A stretch of DNA of 64,000 nt from Maricaulis sp947259345 (GTDB taxonomy: Bacteria > Pseudomonadota > Alphaproteobacteria > Caulobacterales > Maricaulaceae). A program made the position numbers and the translations under genes. The notes under the pieces are model-generated. The model had not been told where the DNA came from and ran no database searches. It was given only the letters and a program-made list of their open reading frames with translations. Shown piece by piece: positions 43,160-51,912 of the stretch; positions within the stretch are counted from its first letter, which is position 1; each line of letters starts with the position of its first letter. The stretch lies in assembly GCA_965217205.1 (NCBI GenBank), contig OZ244254.1, positions 2,418,001 through 2,482,000 of the forward strand. Reading direction: 5' to 3'.

Positions 43160-44527
43160 TCACCCGTCCAGGCGGATAGCATCACGCTCGACCTCGCCAT
43201 CATCATGAAGGCGGGACATGATGACCTGGGCGGTGCCATTCTCGGCATCGATGAAGCGGAACTGGCGCTGGAGTGACCGGTCGTCGAACCAGACACCATC
43301 CCCCAGAGGTTCTAGCCGATAGGCGGGGCGACCGTTGAAGCTGAGCATCAAATCCGCACCACGACGTGTAAACTGGTAGGGTCCGTAGTTCCCAGGCCGA
43401 GCCGTCTCGATCATGCCGACAATCGGCAGGTCAGGCGCCGCGCGCGCAGCCGCAATACGACGCGTCCAGGTCAACGCCTCTCTCTCGTCGGCTGGGTCGG
43501 CTTCAGACAGGCGGTCATCCAGAGCCCGCAGCCAGGCCTGATCAAGAGCCCGGCCTGCCTCCACCACGACATCCGGCATCACCCCCGCCCCTTCGGCAAA
43601 CAATGTCCGGGACTGCGCATTGATGACCAGCGAGCGCGGTATGCGGATGTAGAAATGATCATTTAAGACGACCGGGTCCCAGCCGATACCTCCACCATAG
43701 GTCCGCTCTCCAATCACTGCCGTGGAACGCCCGAGAGATTGGAGATGGTAGGCCATGTGTTCGCCACCGCTGAAAGTCATGCCACTGGTCAGCACATATA
43801 CCGGAACATCCCCAAAGCGTGGTCCCGGTAGGCGCTCCGGCGTCAAGACCGGCTCGTCCAGTCCTTGCCAGCGTTCGATCTGCCGGCCGATCTCGACCGC
43901 GTCGCCTGTGAATAAATAGCCCAGCACATAGCTGACAACATCGAGATTGCCGCCAACGCAGTATCGCAAATCAAGAACAAGCGAATCCACGCCATCAATG
44001 AGGCGTAACGCCTCGCCCAAATAGGTCTGCCCGTCGGTTAGCAGATTGGAGTCGAACTCATCAATGCGAACATAGCCGACCTGTCCCGGCAGGCGCGCGA
44101 TACTGACGAATCCAAACCCCGCGTCCCGGGAAGCAGCGAGGTTCGCCTGACGCGCCGCCTCAAGCTGTTCCCGTACATCATCGTCCGGTTCCCGGGCCGC
44201 GCGCGCTCGGTAGAAGACTACCCGCTCCGGATCATGGATGACCCGAATGTGGCTGTCCCCGGTCGCCCGGGCCAGGTCGGTGGTCAGGGCGTCAGCCAGG
44301 ACATCGCCCGCCAGGCCGTCATAGCCCCCCTCAGCCAGCCGTTGGCGAATATGCGCCGCTCCCGCCTCCGCAAGTTCGGGATAGACATAATCGCTGGCCG
44401 TGATCGTGGCCGCTGCCTCGACAAGGTCAGCTGCGTTATCTGCGTGCGACTGCGCCAACGCATCGCCGCTCCATATCTGCGCCGTCAGCGAACTCGCCAA
44501 CAGCAAACCCGTCAGACATCGCCACAT
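43160..44527 (-). CDS. S41 family peptidase (C-terminal-processing/IRBP type), secreted
   Basis: 455 aa. Signal peptide to about residue 26 (ending ALA). S41 core: GYVRIDEFDSNLL, LVLDLRYCVGGNLDVVSYVL and catalytic-Ser segment VYVLTSGMTFSGGEHMAY (Ser near 247), with TYGGGIGWDP and a Lys-equivalent region absent or diverged. No PDZ domain is evident. A ~110-residue C-terminal domain follows. GGAGG upstream of the ATG lies within the marR gene, which it overlaps by 16 bp. Confidence 0.8.
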   Translation of the reverse strand: MWRCLTGLLLASSLTAQIWSGDALAQSHADNAADLVEAAATITASDYVYPELAEAGAAHIRQRLAEGGYDGLAGDVLADALTTDLARATGDSHIRVIHDPERVVFYRARAAREPDDDVREQLEAARQANLAASRDAGFGFVSIARLPGQVGYVRIDEFDSNLLTDGQTYLGEALRLIDGVDSLVLDLRYCVGGNLDVVSYVLGYLFTGDAVEIGRQIERWQGLDEPVLTPERLPGPRFGDVPVYVLTSGMTFSGGEHMAYHLQSLGRSTAVIGERTYGGGIGWDPVVLNDHFYIRIPRSLVINAQSRTLFAEGAGVMPDVVVEAGRALDQAWLRALDDRLSEADPADEREALTWTRRIAAARAAPDLPIVGMIETARPGNYGPYQFTRRGADLMLSFNGRPAYRLEPLGDGVWFDDRSLQRQFRFIDAENGTAQVIMSRLHDDGEVERDAIRLDG

Positions 44528-45018
44528 GGTTGTACCTCCGCTAGCACATCGTCGCGTTCAACAAGAGGGCGACGCTCGAAACTGGCCTGAACCGCATCAA
44601 GGACGTCATTGAGATTGACGCCAACCTCGTCGGCCACGGCCGCATAAATGCGGGCTACGTCACGCGCCATACCGATCAGGATATCGGCCTGCTCGTGACC
44701 GGCCGGCGTGAGCGTCAGCGGAAACCGCCGGCCATCACGCGCATCGGCCCGCTTCTCGACCAGACCCTGCCGGATCAGCTTGTTGACGCGATAGGCCGCC
44801 AATTGATGGGGATCGCCTGTTCGGCGCGCCAGTTCGGTGAGAGTCAGTGGACCATGCAGGGCAATAGTCACCACACTCGCATTGGACTGGACCGGCACGG
44901 TCAGACCGCGCCGTGCCGCCATCGCGCCGGCCTGGGACTCCAGCGTTTGTGTCAGGCGGTTCAGGCGCGCGACGAGGAAGGCCCCTTCAAACCCCGCTTG
45001 TTCATAAATCGTCCGCAT
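44512..45018 (-). CDS. MarR-family transcriptional regulator
   Basis: 168 aa. Winged HTH: ASVVTIALHGPLTLTELARR, DPHQLAAYRVNKLIRQGLVE, then KRADARDGRRFPLTLTPAGH. Upstream gene of a two-gene unit with the S41 peptidase (16-bp overlap). A 16-bp AT-rich palindrome lies 14 bp before the ATG, consistent with autorepression. Confidence 0.82.
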   Translation of the reverse strand: MRTIYEQAGFEGAFLVARLNRLTQTLESQAGAMAARRGLTVPVQSNASVVTIALHGPLTLTELARRTGDPHQLAAYRVNKLIRQGLVEKRADARDGRRFPLTLTPAGHEQADILIGMARDVARIYAAVADEVGVNLNDVLDAVQASFERRPLVERDDVLAEVQPCGDV

Positions 45019-45031
45019 ATCAACTCCGCAT

Positions 45032-45047
45032 AATTTTGCGCAAATTT
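45032..45047. promoter_or_regulatory. Palindromic operator candidate for the MarR/S41 operon
   Basis: AATTTTGCGCAAATTT with a perfect TTTGCGCAAA core (45035-45044), just upstream of the marR ribosome site. Confidence 0.6.
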
Positions 45048-45191
45048 AGGCAGAATACTATTACACCGACGGTTCCGAAGGATGACGAATAGTTAAGCCG
45101 GGCACAGGGGACCGGAATGTCCAGGTCGACCCGGCACGCTTGCCAAGAAGGGCATTTCAGTGAGGATGCGACACAGACGGGATGGGGAAAA

Positions 45192-45272
45192 ATGAACAAG
45201 CTGATTGCAGAATTGCGACGCCGCAGCGTGTCCCGTGGCGCCGCTGCCAGTCTCGTGGTCACCCGTGACTGA
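45192..45272 (+). CDS. 26-aa leader-like ORF, remnant of a TolB/TPR-type N-terminus
   Basis: Starts MNKLIAELRRRSVSRGAAAS and ends LVVTRD. It closely matches the start of the TolB/TPR protein at 52159 (MNSFLAELRRRNVFRVAAAY, then LVVGW) but stops after 26 codons. A GATGGGG site precedes it. Its TGA lies within the first codons of the LuxR-type gene (GTG 45265), so it may couple translation. It looks like a truncated paralogue reused as a leader. Confidence 0.5.
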   Translation: MNKLIAELRRRSVSRGAAASLVVTRD

Positions 45273-45747
45273 GCCGACAGGCATTCGCGGCCTGTGGCGC
45301 CCTGTCCTGCTCTACGCGGCGGCGCTGGCGCTCGGTGCTTTCGCGCTGGAATGGCTGCAATACCGCTTCTGGGCCCGGACAATCCCGCTCGAAATCATGA
45401 TCGGGCTGATCGGCGCCGCCTTCGCCGGACTGGGCGTCTGGGTAGGCATGCGCCTCACCCGCCAGGCACCGCCCGCGCCCTTCGTGCGCAATGAAGCCGC
45501 CATTCGAAGCCTCGCCATCACACCGCGCGAGCTGGACGTGCTGGAAGCCCTGGTCAGCGGCGACAGCAACAAGGAACTCGCCCGCACGCTTGGCGTCTCG
45601 CCGAATACCGTAAAGACCCATATCGCCCGCCTGTTCGACAAGCTGGACGTCACCAGCCGCATCCAGGCAATCGAGACCGCGCGCGACCTGCGCCTGATCC
45701 CGGCGGCGGGCGATACGCCCACTCCGACGTCCCGGTCAGACGGGTGA
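45265..45747 (+). CDS. Membrane-anchored LuxR-type (GerE) transcriptional regulator
   Basis: 160 aa from the GTG at 45265. Two TM helices (about 11-28 and 40-57: VLLYAAALALGAFALEW, IMIGLIGAAFAGLGVWVGM) are followed by a LuxR C-terminal HTH at about 85-145 (ITPRELDVLEALVSGDSNKE, GVSPNTVKTHIARLFDKLDV). No receiver or ligand domain, so membrane signals probably act directly. It is the first regulator upstream of the tandem paralogue array, in the same orientation. Confidence 0.8.
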   Translation: MTEPTGIRGLWRPVLLYAAALALGAFALEWLQYRFWARTIPLEIMIGLIGAAFAGLGVWVGMRLTRQAPPAPFVRNEAAIRSLAITPRELDVLEALVSGDSNKELARTLGVSPNTVKTHIARLFDKLDVTSRIQAIETARDLRLIPAAGDTPTPTSRSDG

Positions 45748-45850
45748 TTTCGTCACAATCACCCAACGGGGTGACGACGCGCCGCGCCGGACCGGCAAGC
45801 TGGACGGGTCCATCAAACAAGGAGGCGCCCGGCCGGGCGAAACAGACATC

Positions 45851-46381
45851 ATGACCCGTATCATTCTCGTTTTCGGCAGCATCGCCGGCAGCCTCGTCGC
45901 CCTCTTCCTGATCCTCGGCATGACATTGCTGGCCGGGTCCGGCGGCACTGGTTCGGAAACCTTCGGCTATCTGGGCATGTTGCTGGCCCTGTCCATCATC
46001 TTCATCGCCATCAAACGCCATCGCGATATCAATCTGGGCGGTGTGATCCGCTTCTGGCCGGCGCTGGCGCTGGGCCTCGGCGTTGCGGCTCTCGCTGGTC
46101 TTTTCTACGTCGTCGCCTGGGAGATCTATTTCAACGCCACCGACCGCGCCTTCATGGACACCTGGCTCACCGGCCAGATCGCGGCCCGAGAAGCCGCCGG
46201 TGCGACCGCCGAAGAACTGGCCGCCTTCCGTGACGAGATGAGCGCCATGATGGAGATGTATGGCAATTGGTGGTTCCGCCTGCCGATGACCTTCGCGGAA
46301 ATCTTCCCCGTCGGCATTCTGGTCAGCCTGGTCTCCGCCGCCCTGCTGCGCAATCGCAAACTCCTGCCGCACCGCGCGTGA
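45851..46381 (+). CDS. DUF4199 family membrane protein
   Basis: 176 aa with four hydrophobic segments (IILVFGSIAGSLVALFLILG; LGMLLALSIIFIAIK; LALGLGVAALAGLFYVVAW; FPVGILVSLVSAALL). The central RHRDINLGGVIRFWPALALG and the WEIYFNATDRAFMDTW loop fit DUF4199. In other genomes this family often sits beside LuxR-type regulators, as here. Function unknown. Confidence 0.75.
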   Translation: MTRIILVFGSIAGSLVALFLILGMTLLAGSGGTGSETFGYLGMLLALSIIFIAIKRHRDINLGGVIRFWPALALGLGVAALAGLFYVVAWEIYFNATDRAFMDTWLTGQIAAREAAGATAEELAAFRDEMSAMMEMYGNWWFRLPMTFAEIFPVGILVSLVSAALLRNRKLLPHRA

Positions 46382-46498
46382 TCGAGGCCCCCGTCGGGCC
46401 CGACCGGTTCGACGGGGACCGCATACCCTGCCATCCCCCTTTCACCATTTGCGGTTTTGTTGAAAAGTATCACTCAACCGGCTGGGGAGGCGGTGACA

Positions 46499-46930
46499 AT
46501 GTCCGATTTCGAACTGGCGCTGCTATTCTCGGAATATCTCAACACCGCCAATTTCATCTTTTCCAATTTCATGGCGTTGGTCTTCGCCATGCTGACGGCG
46601 TCCTTTTTCCTGGCCCACCGCATGGAGCGCTGGGTCGCGGCGCTCTTTCTCCTGCTCTACACGATCGGAGCGGTGATGACGGGATCCGGCGTGCTTTTCG
46701 CCTTTTCCGACTTTGCCGCCCTGGGCGTCCATATCCACGAAACTGCCAGCCAGTCCGCCGACCTCACCTGGCTTGGACCGGCCGGGCCGGGCGGTGCGGG
46801 CATGGGGAATATGCCGGTCATGATCTCCGTCCTGCTGGCCATCACCTATATCGGCTCGCTGGGCTTTTTCTTCGTGGTCCGCGCCAAGCGCATCCATCGA
46901 GACGAGCCGGACGGTGAGGCCGACGCATGA
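46499..46930 (+). CDS. Small membrane protein opening the tandem array operon
   Basis: 143 aa, three to four TM segments (FIFSNFMALVFAMLTASFFL, WVAALFLLLYTIGAVMTGSG, MISVLLAITYIGSLGFFFVV). The ATG at 46499 has GGGAGG. Its stop overlaps the start of the first array paralogue as ATGA. The family was not recognised. Coupling suggests it works with or is inserted alongside the array proteins. Confidence 0.65.
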   Translation: MSDFELALLFSEYLNTANFIFSNFMALVFAMLTASFFLAHRMERWVAALFLLLYTIGAVMTGSGVLFAFSDFAALGVHIHETASQSADLTWLGPAGPGGAGMGNMPVMISVLLAITYIGSLGFFFVVRAKRIHRDEPDGEADA

Positions 46931-47664
46931 TCCTCGCCCGTATCACCAAGGCCCTCCGCGACCAGAACTGGCTGGCCGTCGCCATCGAGTTTGTCATCGT
47001 GGTCGCCGGTGTCCTGCTGGCCTTCCAGGTTTCAGCCTGGAATGAATACCGACAGGATCAGGGGCGTGTGGCACAGGCGCTGGAACGCCTGCAATTGGAG
47101 ACCGAGCAGAATATTGCCGCCCTGCGACAGCGGAACACCTACAATGAAGCACGCGTGGCCGAACGCACGATAATGGTCGATATCGCGATGCGGGGCTCGC
47201 TGGCGGAAGGAGAAGCGGAGACCTTCGAGCGCGCCGTGGCCCAGCTCATGTATTTCTCGCGGCCGCCGGTTCAGCAGAGCACCTATGACGCCCTGGAACA
47301 GTCCGGTGATCTGGCCCTGATCACCGATCGCGACCTCGTCATCGAGCTCAACCGCTATCAAAGCCAGCTGAACTGGATCGAGACCCAGCATTCCAGCTTT
47401 CGCGGTGGACTGAGCACCTTCACCGACACGCTGGAGGACTTCATTTTCCACGAGCCGACCGACGACCCGACTGTCACGCGGGCCCGCGTCGATCTGGACC
47501 GGCTCAATGCCGACCCGCGGCATGCCAGCGCGCTGACCCAGATGGCCCGCATGCATGCGATTTTCGCCCGCTATCTCATTGCGCTGGAGGCCGACACCGT
47601 AACGCTTTGCGAGCGATTGTCCGAAGACACCAGCCGCCCCTGCGATACCGGAACCGAGCCATGA
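46927..47664 (+). CDS. Tandem array paralogue 1 (DUF6090-like one-pass membrane protein)
   Basis: 245 aa. Shared N-terminus: amphipathic MILARITKALRDQNWLAV, then one TM (about 18-36) ending AFQVSAWNE. A coiled-coil-like helix (40-75) follows, then the family motif TYDALEQSGDLALITDRDL at about 119-137. The rest is helical and specific to this copy. Two Cys near the C-terminus (228 and 239, CERLSEDTSRPC) have the same spacing as in paralogue 4, which also shares the rarer GVxLAFQ TM end. The larger part is probably periplasmic. Function unknown. Coupled by ATGA on both sides. Confidence 0.75.
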   Translation: MILARITKALRDQNWLAVAIEFVIVVAGVLLAFQVSAWNEYRQDQGRVAQALERLQLETEQNIAALRQRNTYNEARVAERTIMVDIAMRGSLAEGEAETFERAVAQLMYFSRPPVQQSTYDALEQSGDLALITDRDLVIELNRYQSQLNWIETQHSSFRGGLSTFTDTLEDFIFHEPTDDPTVTRARVDLDRLNADPRHASALTQMARMHAIFARYLIALEADTVTLCERLSEDTSRPCDTGTEP

Positions 47665-48416
47665 TCCTCTCTCGTATTAGCAAGGCCCTGCGCGAGCAGA
47701 ATTGGCTCGCGGTCGCGATTGAATTCGTGATCGTCATTCTCGGTGTTGTCATCGGTTTCCAGGTCACCGCCTGGAATGGCGAACGGATTATGCAGGAGCG
47801 CGAGACCGCCATCCTCACCCGTCTGCGCGATGAACTCGTCGCTGATCAGCGCAGCCGGCAAGCCAGCATGAACAATGAGAACCGCCTCACCGCGCTGCGG
47901 GAAGCCGTGGCGGTCGTCTTCGGCGAAGAGGGTGATGTCCTGGACTGGGCCCAGTGCAACGCGGTTCAGACATCAAGCTATTATTCCGACGTGTCCGCCT
48001 CTTCCGCCCTGCCCGCCCTGGAGGAATTGCTCAATGATGCGCGTGGGCTGAACCTGATCTCCGACGAAGCCTTGCGCAATGCCGTCGCGGAATATGTGCA
48101 TTTTCGCGAAGGCGTTCCGCGCCTGGTGGATTGGTATGTGCGGGGTTCGACCAGTTTGCCCACGGCCTTTCCGGACCTCATCCCGCAGATCGCCCTGATC
48201 AACAGTGAAACCGGAGCCATCTGGACGCGTGCGACCTGCGATCTCGATGGCATGCGCGCCAATCGCGCCTTCCTCAACGCCTTCTCCGAAAACGCCTGGC
48301 GCTATGAGTACTATTTCCGCAGCCTCGTCGCAGGCCATGTTGCACAGGCGGATGCGCTGATTGAGGAACTTTCCCGGGTCATAGGCGAAGGGCGCGAACA
48401 GGAGGCCACGCCATGA
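47661..48416 (+). CDS. Tandem array paralogue 2 (DUF6090-like)
   Basis: 251 aa. Shared N-terminus MILSRISKALREQNWLAVAI and TM ending IGFQVTAWNG. Motif ALPALEELLNDARGLNLISD at about 116-135. Cys at 99 (WAQCNAVQTSS) and 193 (ATCDLDGMRANRAF) match Cys positions in paralogues 3 and 8 and define a subfamily, possibly with a disulfide. In-frame codons before the ATG at 47661 belong to paralogue 1 in another frame. The stop is supplied by the next start (ATGA). Confidence 0.75.
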   Translation: MILSRISKALREQNWLAVAIEFVIVILGVVIGFQVTAWNGERIMQERETAILTRLRDELVADQRSRQASMNNENRLTALREAVAVVFGEEGDVLDWAQCNAVQTSSYYSDVSASSALPALEELLNDARGLNLISDEALRNAVAEYVHFREGVPRLVDWYVRGSTSLPTAFPDLIPQIALINSETGAIWTRATCDLDGMRANRAFLNAFSENAWRYEYYFRSLVAGHVAQADALIEELSRVIGEGREQEATP

Positions 48417-49192
48417 TCCTCTCCCGCATCTCCATGGCCCTGCGCGAGCAGAACTGGCTCGCTGTCGCGATCGAATTCGTCATCGTGATCGCCGGCGTGG
48501 TGATCGGTTTCCAGATCGCAGGAGCGGGCGAACGGCGGGCAAGCCTCGCCTATGAGCGCGACCTCATTGAGCGGCTGCACCAGGAAATCAGAAATATCGA
48601 GGAAGGCCGGGCTTATCAGCGTGAGTGGCTCGCCGCACGCCGCGACCGGATGATCGATATCCGCCCAGTGCTCTTCGACCTGGAACCGCGTGAGGGGCTG
48701 ACCGGGCCGGAGTGCCTTGCCCTGATGGACTCTCATCATTTCGCGCCGCCGCCTGACTCTCTGCCTGCGCTGGACGAGTTGGTCGCCTCCGGTCGGATGG
48801 AGGAAATCCGCAATGAAGAAATCCGGGTCGCCAGCAGCGATTTCCTGCAAAAGCGCGAGCTCGCCCGCCAATTGCTCCCGGTCAATATGAACGGCATGAA
48901 CGTCCTGCCGGATGATTTTCCCGACCTCTTTCACATCACCCTGACGCCCGACCCGACCGAGACGGATGGCGATGGCTGGGATCGCGCCTCGCATTGCAAT
49001 CTCGAGGGCATGCAGGCCAACCGGCCTTTTCAGATGATGGCGGTCCAGAACATCGAGCTTTATCGCAACATGCTTTCATTTGACTATGACTATGTCGGCG
49101 CGTCCCTGTCCCGTCTTCACATTGCCGTGGACGCTGTGCTCACGATCGAGCATGAAACCGCGCCGACAGCCGGGCCGGAGGACGGATCATGA
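48413..49192 (+). CDS. Tandem array paralogue 3 (DUF6090-like)
   Basis: 259 aa. Shared N-terminus MILSRISMALREQNWLAVAI. The TM exit reads GFQIAGAGERR, so the usual Trp-Asn after the TM is missing here. Motif SLPALDELVASGRMEEIRNE at about 116-135. Cys 101 (GPECLALMDSHHF) and 195 (SHCNLEGMQANRPF) align with paralogues 2 and 8. A GGAGG site lies within the end of paralogue 2. Confidence 0.75.
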   Translation: MILSRISMALREQNWLAVAIEFVIVIAGVVIGFQIAGAGERRASLAYERDLIERLHQEIRNIEEGRAYQREWLAARRDRMIDIRPVLFDLEPREGLTGPECLALMDSHHFAPPPDSLPALDELVASGRMEEIRNEEIRVASSDFLQKRELARQLLPVNMNGMNVLPDDFPDLFHITLTPDPTETDGDGWDRASHCNLEGMQANRPFQMMAVQNIELYRNMLSFDYDYVGASLSRLHIAVDAVLTIEHETAPTAGPEDGS

Positions 49193-49941
49193 TCCTGTCG
49201 CGCATCCGCAAGGCGCTTGAAGACCAGAACTGGCTGTCGATTGCCATCGAGTTCGTGATTGTAGTGGCCGGCGTCATGCTGGCCTTTCAGGTCACGCAAT
49301 GGTCGCAGGACCGGGCCGAGGCCGAGCGTCGCGCCGTGGCCCTCGACCGCCTGCAGGAAGAAATCGAGACTTCCGCCGGCACGCTCGTCATCTTCCTGGA
49401 GATGTATGAAACACTGAATTCAGACCGGAACGAGGTTATCGAGCGGCTCCTGAACGGTGATTTCGAGGACATGGACGGGGACGCCATGAAGGATGCCCTG
49501 GTCTCGACATCGCTCTTTCCCGCCTTTTCGCCGCCGCAGGGCGTCTACACGGAAATCACCAGTTCCGGCATGGTGTCCAGCCTGGGCGATGCCCGCTTCC
49601 GCGATGCCCTGGGACGCTACCAGTCCTCGGTCAACTTCCTGCAGGGCCAGATCAACTATTTCCGCCTGCTCGCCACATCGGATACCGAAGACATCCGGAG
49701 TTTCGATGCGGTGCAGCTGGAATTCGCGCCTGATACGCCGCGTGGCCGGCGCCATATTGTCGACTGGAACGAAGCCGCCGCCGACCCGGCCCTCCTGCAA
49801 TACATCCTGAATTCCAACAATCGCATGCGCGCCATGCAGGGCTGGTGGCAGGACACGCAGGATGCCGCGATGAGCCTGTGCGAGGAAACCGCGCGCCTGA
49901 CCGGCCGGCCCTGCGAACCGGAAGGAGCCAATCCGTCATGA
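49189..49941 (+). CDS. Tandem array paralogue 4 (DUF6090-like)
   Basis: 250 aa. N-terminus MILSRIRKALEDQNWLSIAI, TM end MLAFQVTQWSQ. Motif VYTEITSSGMVSSLGDARFR at about 119-138. C-terminal CEETARLTGRPC (Cys 231 and 242) has the same spacing and context as paralogue 1. These two form one subfamily although two members of another subfamily lie between them. Coupled by ATGA to paralogue 5. Confidence 0.75.
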   Translation: MILSRIRKALEDQNWLSIAIEFVIVVAGVMLAFQVTQWSQDRAEAERRAVALDRLQEEIETSAGTLVIFLEMYETLNSDRNEVIERLLNGDFEDMDGDAMKDALVSTSLFPAFSPPQGVYTEITSSGMVSSLGDARFRDALGRYQSSVNFLQGQINYFRLLATSDTEDIRSFDAVQLEFAPDTPRGRRHIVDWNEAAADPALLQYILNSNNRMRAMQGWWQDTQDAAMSLCEETARLTGRPCEPEGANPS

Positions 49942-50678
49942 TCCTCGCCCGCATCACCCGCGCCATCCGGCAGCAGAACTGGACCGCTGTCGCCATCGAG
50001 TTCGTCATCGTCATAGCCGGTGTCGTGATCGGTTTCCAGATCACGGCGTGGAATGCGGAACGTGCCGAGATGCAGCGGGAGGCGGCCTATCTCAGGCAGC
50101 TGGATGTCGAGCTGACCACCATTATCGAGGAACTCGAGGGGGGCGAGCAGGAGGCTGCGGCCTATTTCAGATGGGTCATGCTCTTCCTGGAAGGCGTGCG
50201 GACGGACAATCCGGAGATGGCGCAGGAGGGCTCCTGGGGTCTCAACGCCATCACCGAGGTGGTTTGGGTCAATATGGAACCTGCGGCGCTGACCGAACTC
50301 ATCAGCGCCGGCGAGCTCGGCCTGATCCGCAATCGCGACCTGCGAACGTCCCTGGCCTCCATTCCTGCGCTGGAAAACGACTCCCGATACCGAAGCGACC
50401 AGATGGCGGCTCGACTGGCGCCGGTCGCGGGCGAAATTGCCCGCCATTTCCAGGCCCGGCTGGAAAACCTGGTCGACGCTTCCAACCCGAATTACACGAC
50501 CGAGACCCTGCAATTCGACTTCGAACAGGTCGCGCAGGACGAGCACCTCCTCAGCCGGATCAATTACGCCGCGCTCCAGAACCGCTTCCAGATCACGCAT
50601 CTGATGCGCCGGGCCGACCAGTTTGAAGCGGTCCGCGACCAGGTCCGGGCGGAAATCGCCGCACGGGGGCTGCAATGA
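49938..50678 (+). CDS. Tandem array paralogue 5 (DUF6090-like)
   Basis: 246 aa. N-terminus MILARITRAIRQQNWTAVAI, TM end IGFQITAWNA. Motif ALTELISAGELGLIRNRDLR at about 117-136. No Cys. Closest by eye to paralogue 9 in the motif region. A GGAG site lies about 10 bp upstream in paralogue 4. The stop falls inside an ATGACC that looks like the start of a decayed further copy. Confidence 0.75.
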   Translation: MILARITRAIRQQNWTAVAIEFVIVIAGVVIGFQITAWNAERAEMQREAAYLRQLDVELTTIIEELEGGEQEAAAYFRWVMLFLEGVRTDNPEMAQEGSWGLNAITEVVWVNMEPAALTELISAGELGLIRNRDLRTSLASIPALENDSRYRSDQMAARLAPVAGEIARHFQARLENLVDASNPNYTTETLQFDFEQVAQDEHLLSRINYAALQNRFQITHLMRRADQFEAVRDQVRAEIAARGLQ

Positions 50679-50794
50679 CCCTCGCCCGCACCCTTCCGAC
50701 GGCCTGGCACACCGGTCGGACGCGGCTTCGCCAATTCGTGGATGGTAGGAGCGGCCCCGTACACGTAGGATTGTCCCCAGGGGGAAGATCATGA
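50675..50794 (+). pseudogene. Possible vestige of an array paralogue start
   Basis: ATGACCCTCGCCCGCACC differs by two bases from the usual ATGATCCTCGCCCGCATC start of array genes and overlaps the paralogue 5 stop in the same ATGA way. After MTLART the reading is unrelated. It ends in a TGA that overlaps the DUF3500 start. Probably the stump of a deleted copy. Confidence 0.35.
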
Positions 50795-51912
50795 AAACTC
50801 TAATTCTTGTCGTGCTGAGCACGCTTCTGACCGGCGCGGCCCATGCGCATCCCGATCACGCCGAAACCGGCATGCAACGCGAAGCCGCCGGCATGGCCGA
50901 GGCCGCGGCGGACTTCCTTGCCACGCTGGACGAGGACCAGCGGGCGCGCCTTCTGTTCGATCTCGACGACACCGAGGCGCGCGAAGGCTGGAGCAATCTG
51001 CCAACATCCATGGCACCGCGATCAGGCCTGCAGATCGCCACGCTCAGCGACGCCCAGCGCATCGCCTTGCACGGGCTCTTGGCGCGAGGCATGTCAAGCG
51101 AGGGCTATGGCGAAGCCATGCACATCATGACGCTGGAACCCTATCTCCGGGCCGGCGTCGAAGCCGCCATAGCCGAACGCGGCGACGAGATGCCTGAAGA
51201 CATGCTGGCGCGGGCCACCGCCATCATGGAGTCCTATGACCCGGAGAATTACTGGGTCCGGATCTTTGGTGACCCCGCCTCCGGCACCTGGTCACTCGTG
51301 CTGGACGGGCATCATCTCGCCGTGACCGCCACCGTGGTCGATGGCCGGATCGCCTTCACACCGGTCTTTCTCGGCAATAATCCGCAAATCATCCAGACCG
51401 GCCTGTATGCCGGGCGCCGTTCCCTGCAACACGAGCTCGACCGCGTGGCCGATCTGATGGCCTCGCTTGATGCCGACCAGATGGGTCAACTGGTCCAGTC
51501 CGAGGATACACAGGACTCCGCCGATTTCGCCGGGCCGGGCTGGGTCCCGGACATGGACGCGGCGCCGGAAGGATTGTCCGCAACAGACCTGAACCCGGAT
51601 CAGCTGGTGCTGCTGTCCTACGCCATCCGGGAATTCATCGGTGTGGCGACACTGGCCGCCGGCGATGCCCAGATGGCCCGCATCGAGGCCGACGGGATGG
51701 ACATGATCCGCCTCGCCTGGTGGGGGGATTACACGGATCTGTCCCGACGCTTCATGCTGCGCATCACAGGACCGTCCCTGCACATCGACTTCACGCGAAC
51801 CGGTGGCGAGGACCGTCCCAATCATTTCCACATCATCGTGCGGGACCCGTCCAACGAATACGGTTCAGACTGGCTGCAATCCCACTATGAAGAGGCACAC
51901 ACGGACGAATGA
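50791..51912 (+). CDS. DUF3500 family secreted protein
   Basis: 373 aa. Signal peptide to about residue 19 (ending AHA). The mature protein matches the DUF3500 pattern: AAADFLATLDEDQRARLLFD, REGWSNLPT, then LVLDGHHLAVTATVVDGRIA and TGGEDRPNHFHIIVRDPSNE with YGSDWLQSHYEEAH at the end. The His-rich HFH..RD segment could bind metal. It sits inside the array and its stop again overlaps an array-type start (ATGATC). Confidence 0.8.
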   Translation: MKTLILVVLSTLLTGAAHAHPDHAETGMQREAAGMAEAAADFLATLDEDQRARLLFDLDDTEAREGWSNLPTSMAPRSGLQIATLSDAQRIALHGLLARGMSSEGYGEAMHIMTLEPYLRAGVEAAIAERGDEMPEDMLARATAIMESYDPENYWVRIFGDPASGTWSLVLDGHHLAVTATVVDGRIAFTPVFLGNNPQIIQTGLYAGRRSLQHELDRVADLMASLDADQMGQLVQSEDTQDSADFAGPGWVPDMDAAPEGLSATDLNPDQLVLLSYAIREFIGVATLAAGDAQMARIEADGMDMIRLAWWGDYTDLSRRFMLRITGPSLHIDFTRTGGEDRPNHFHIIVRDPSNEYGSDWLQSHYEEAHTDE

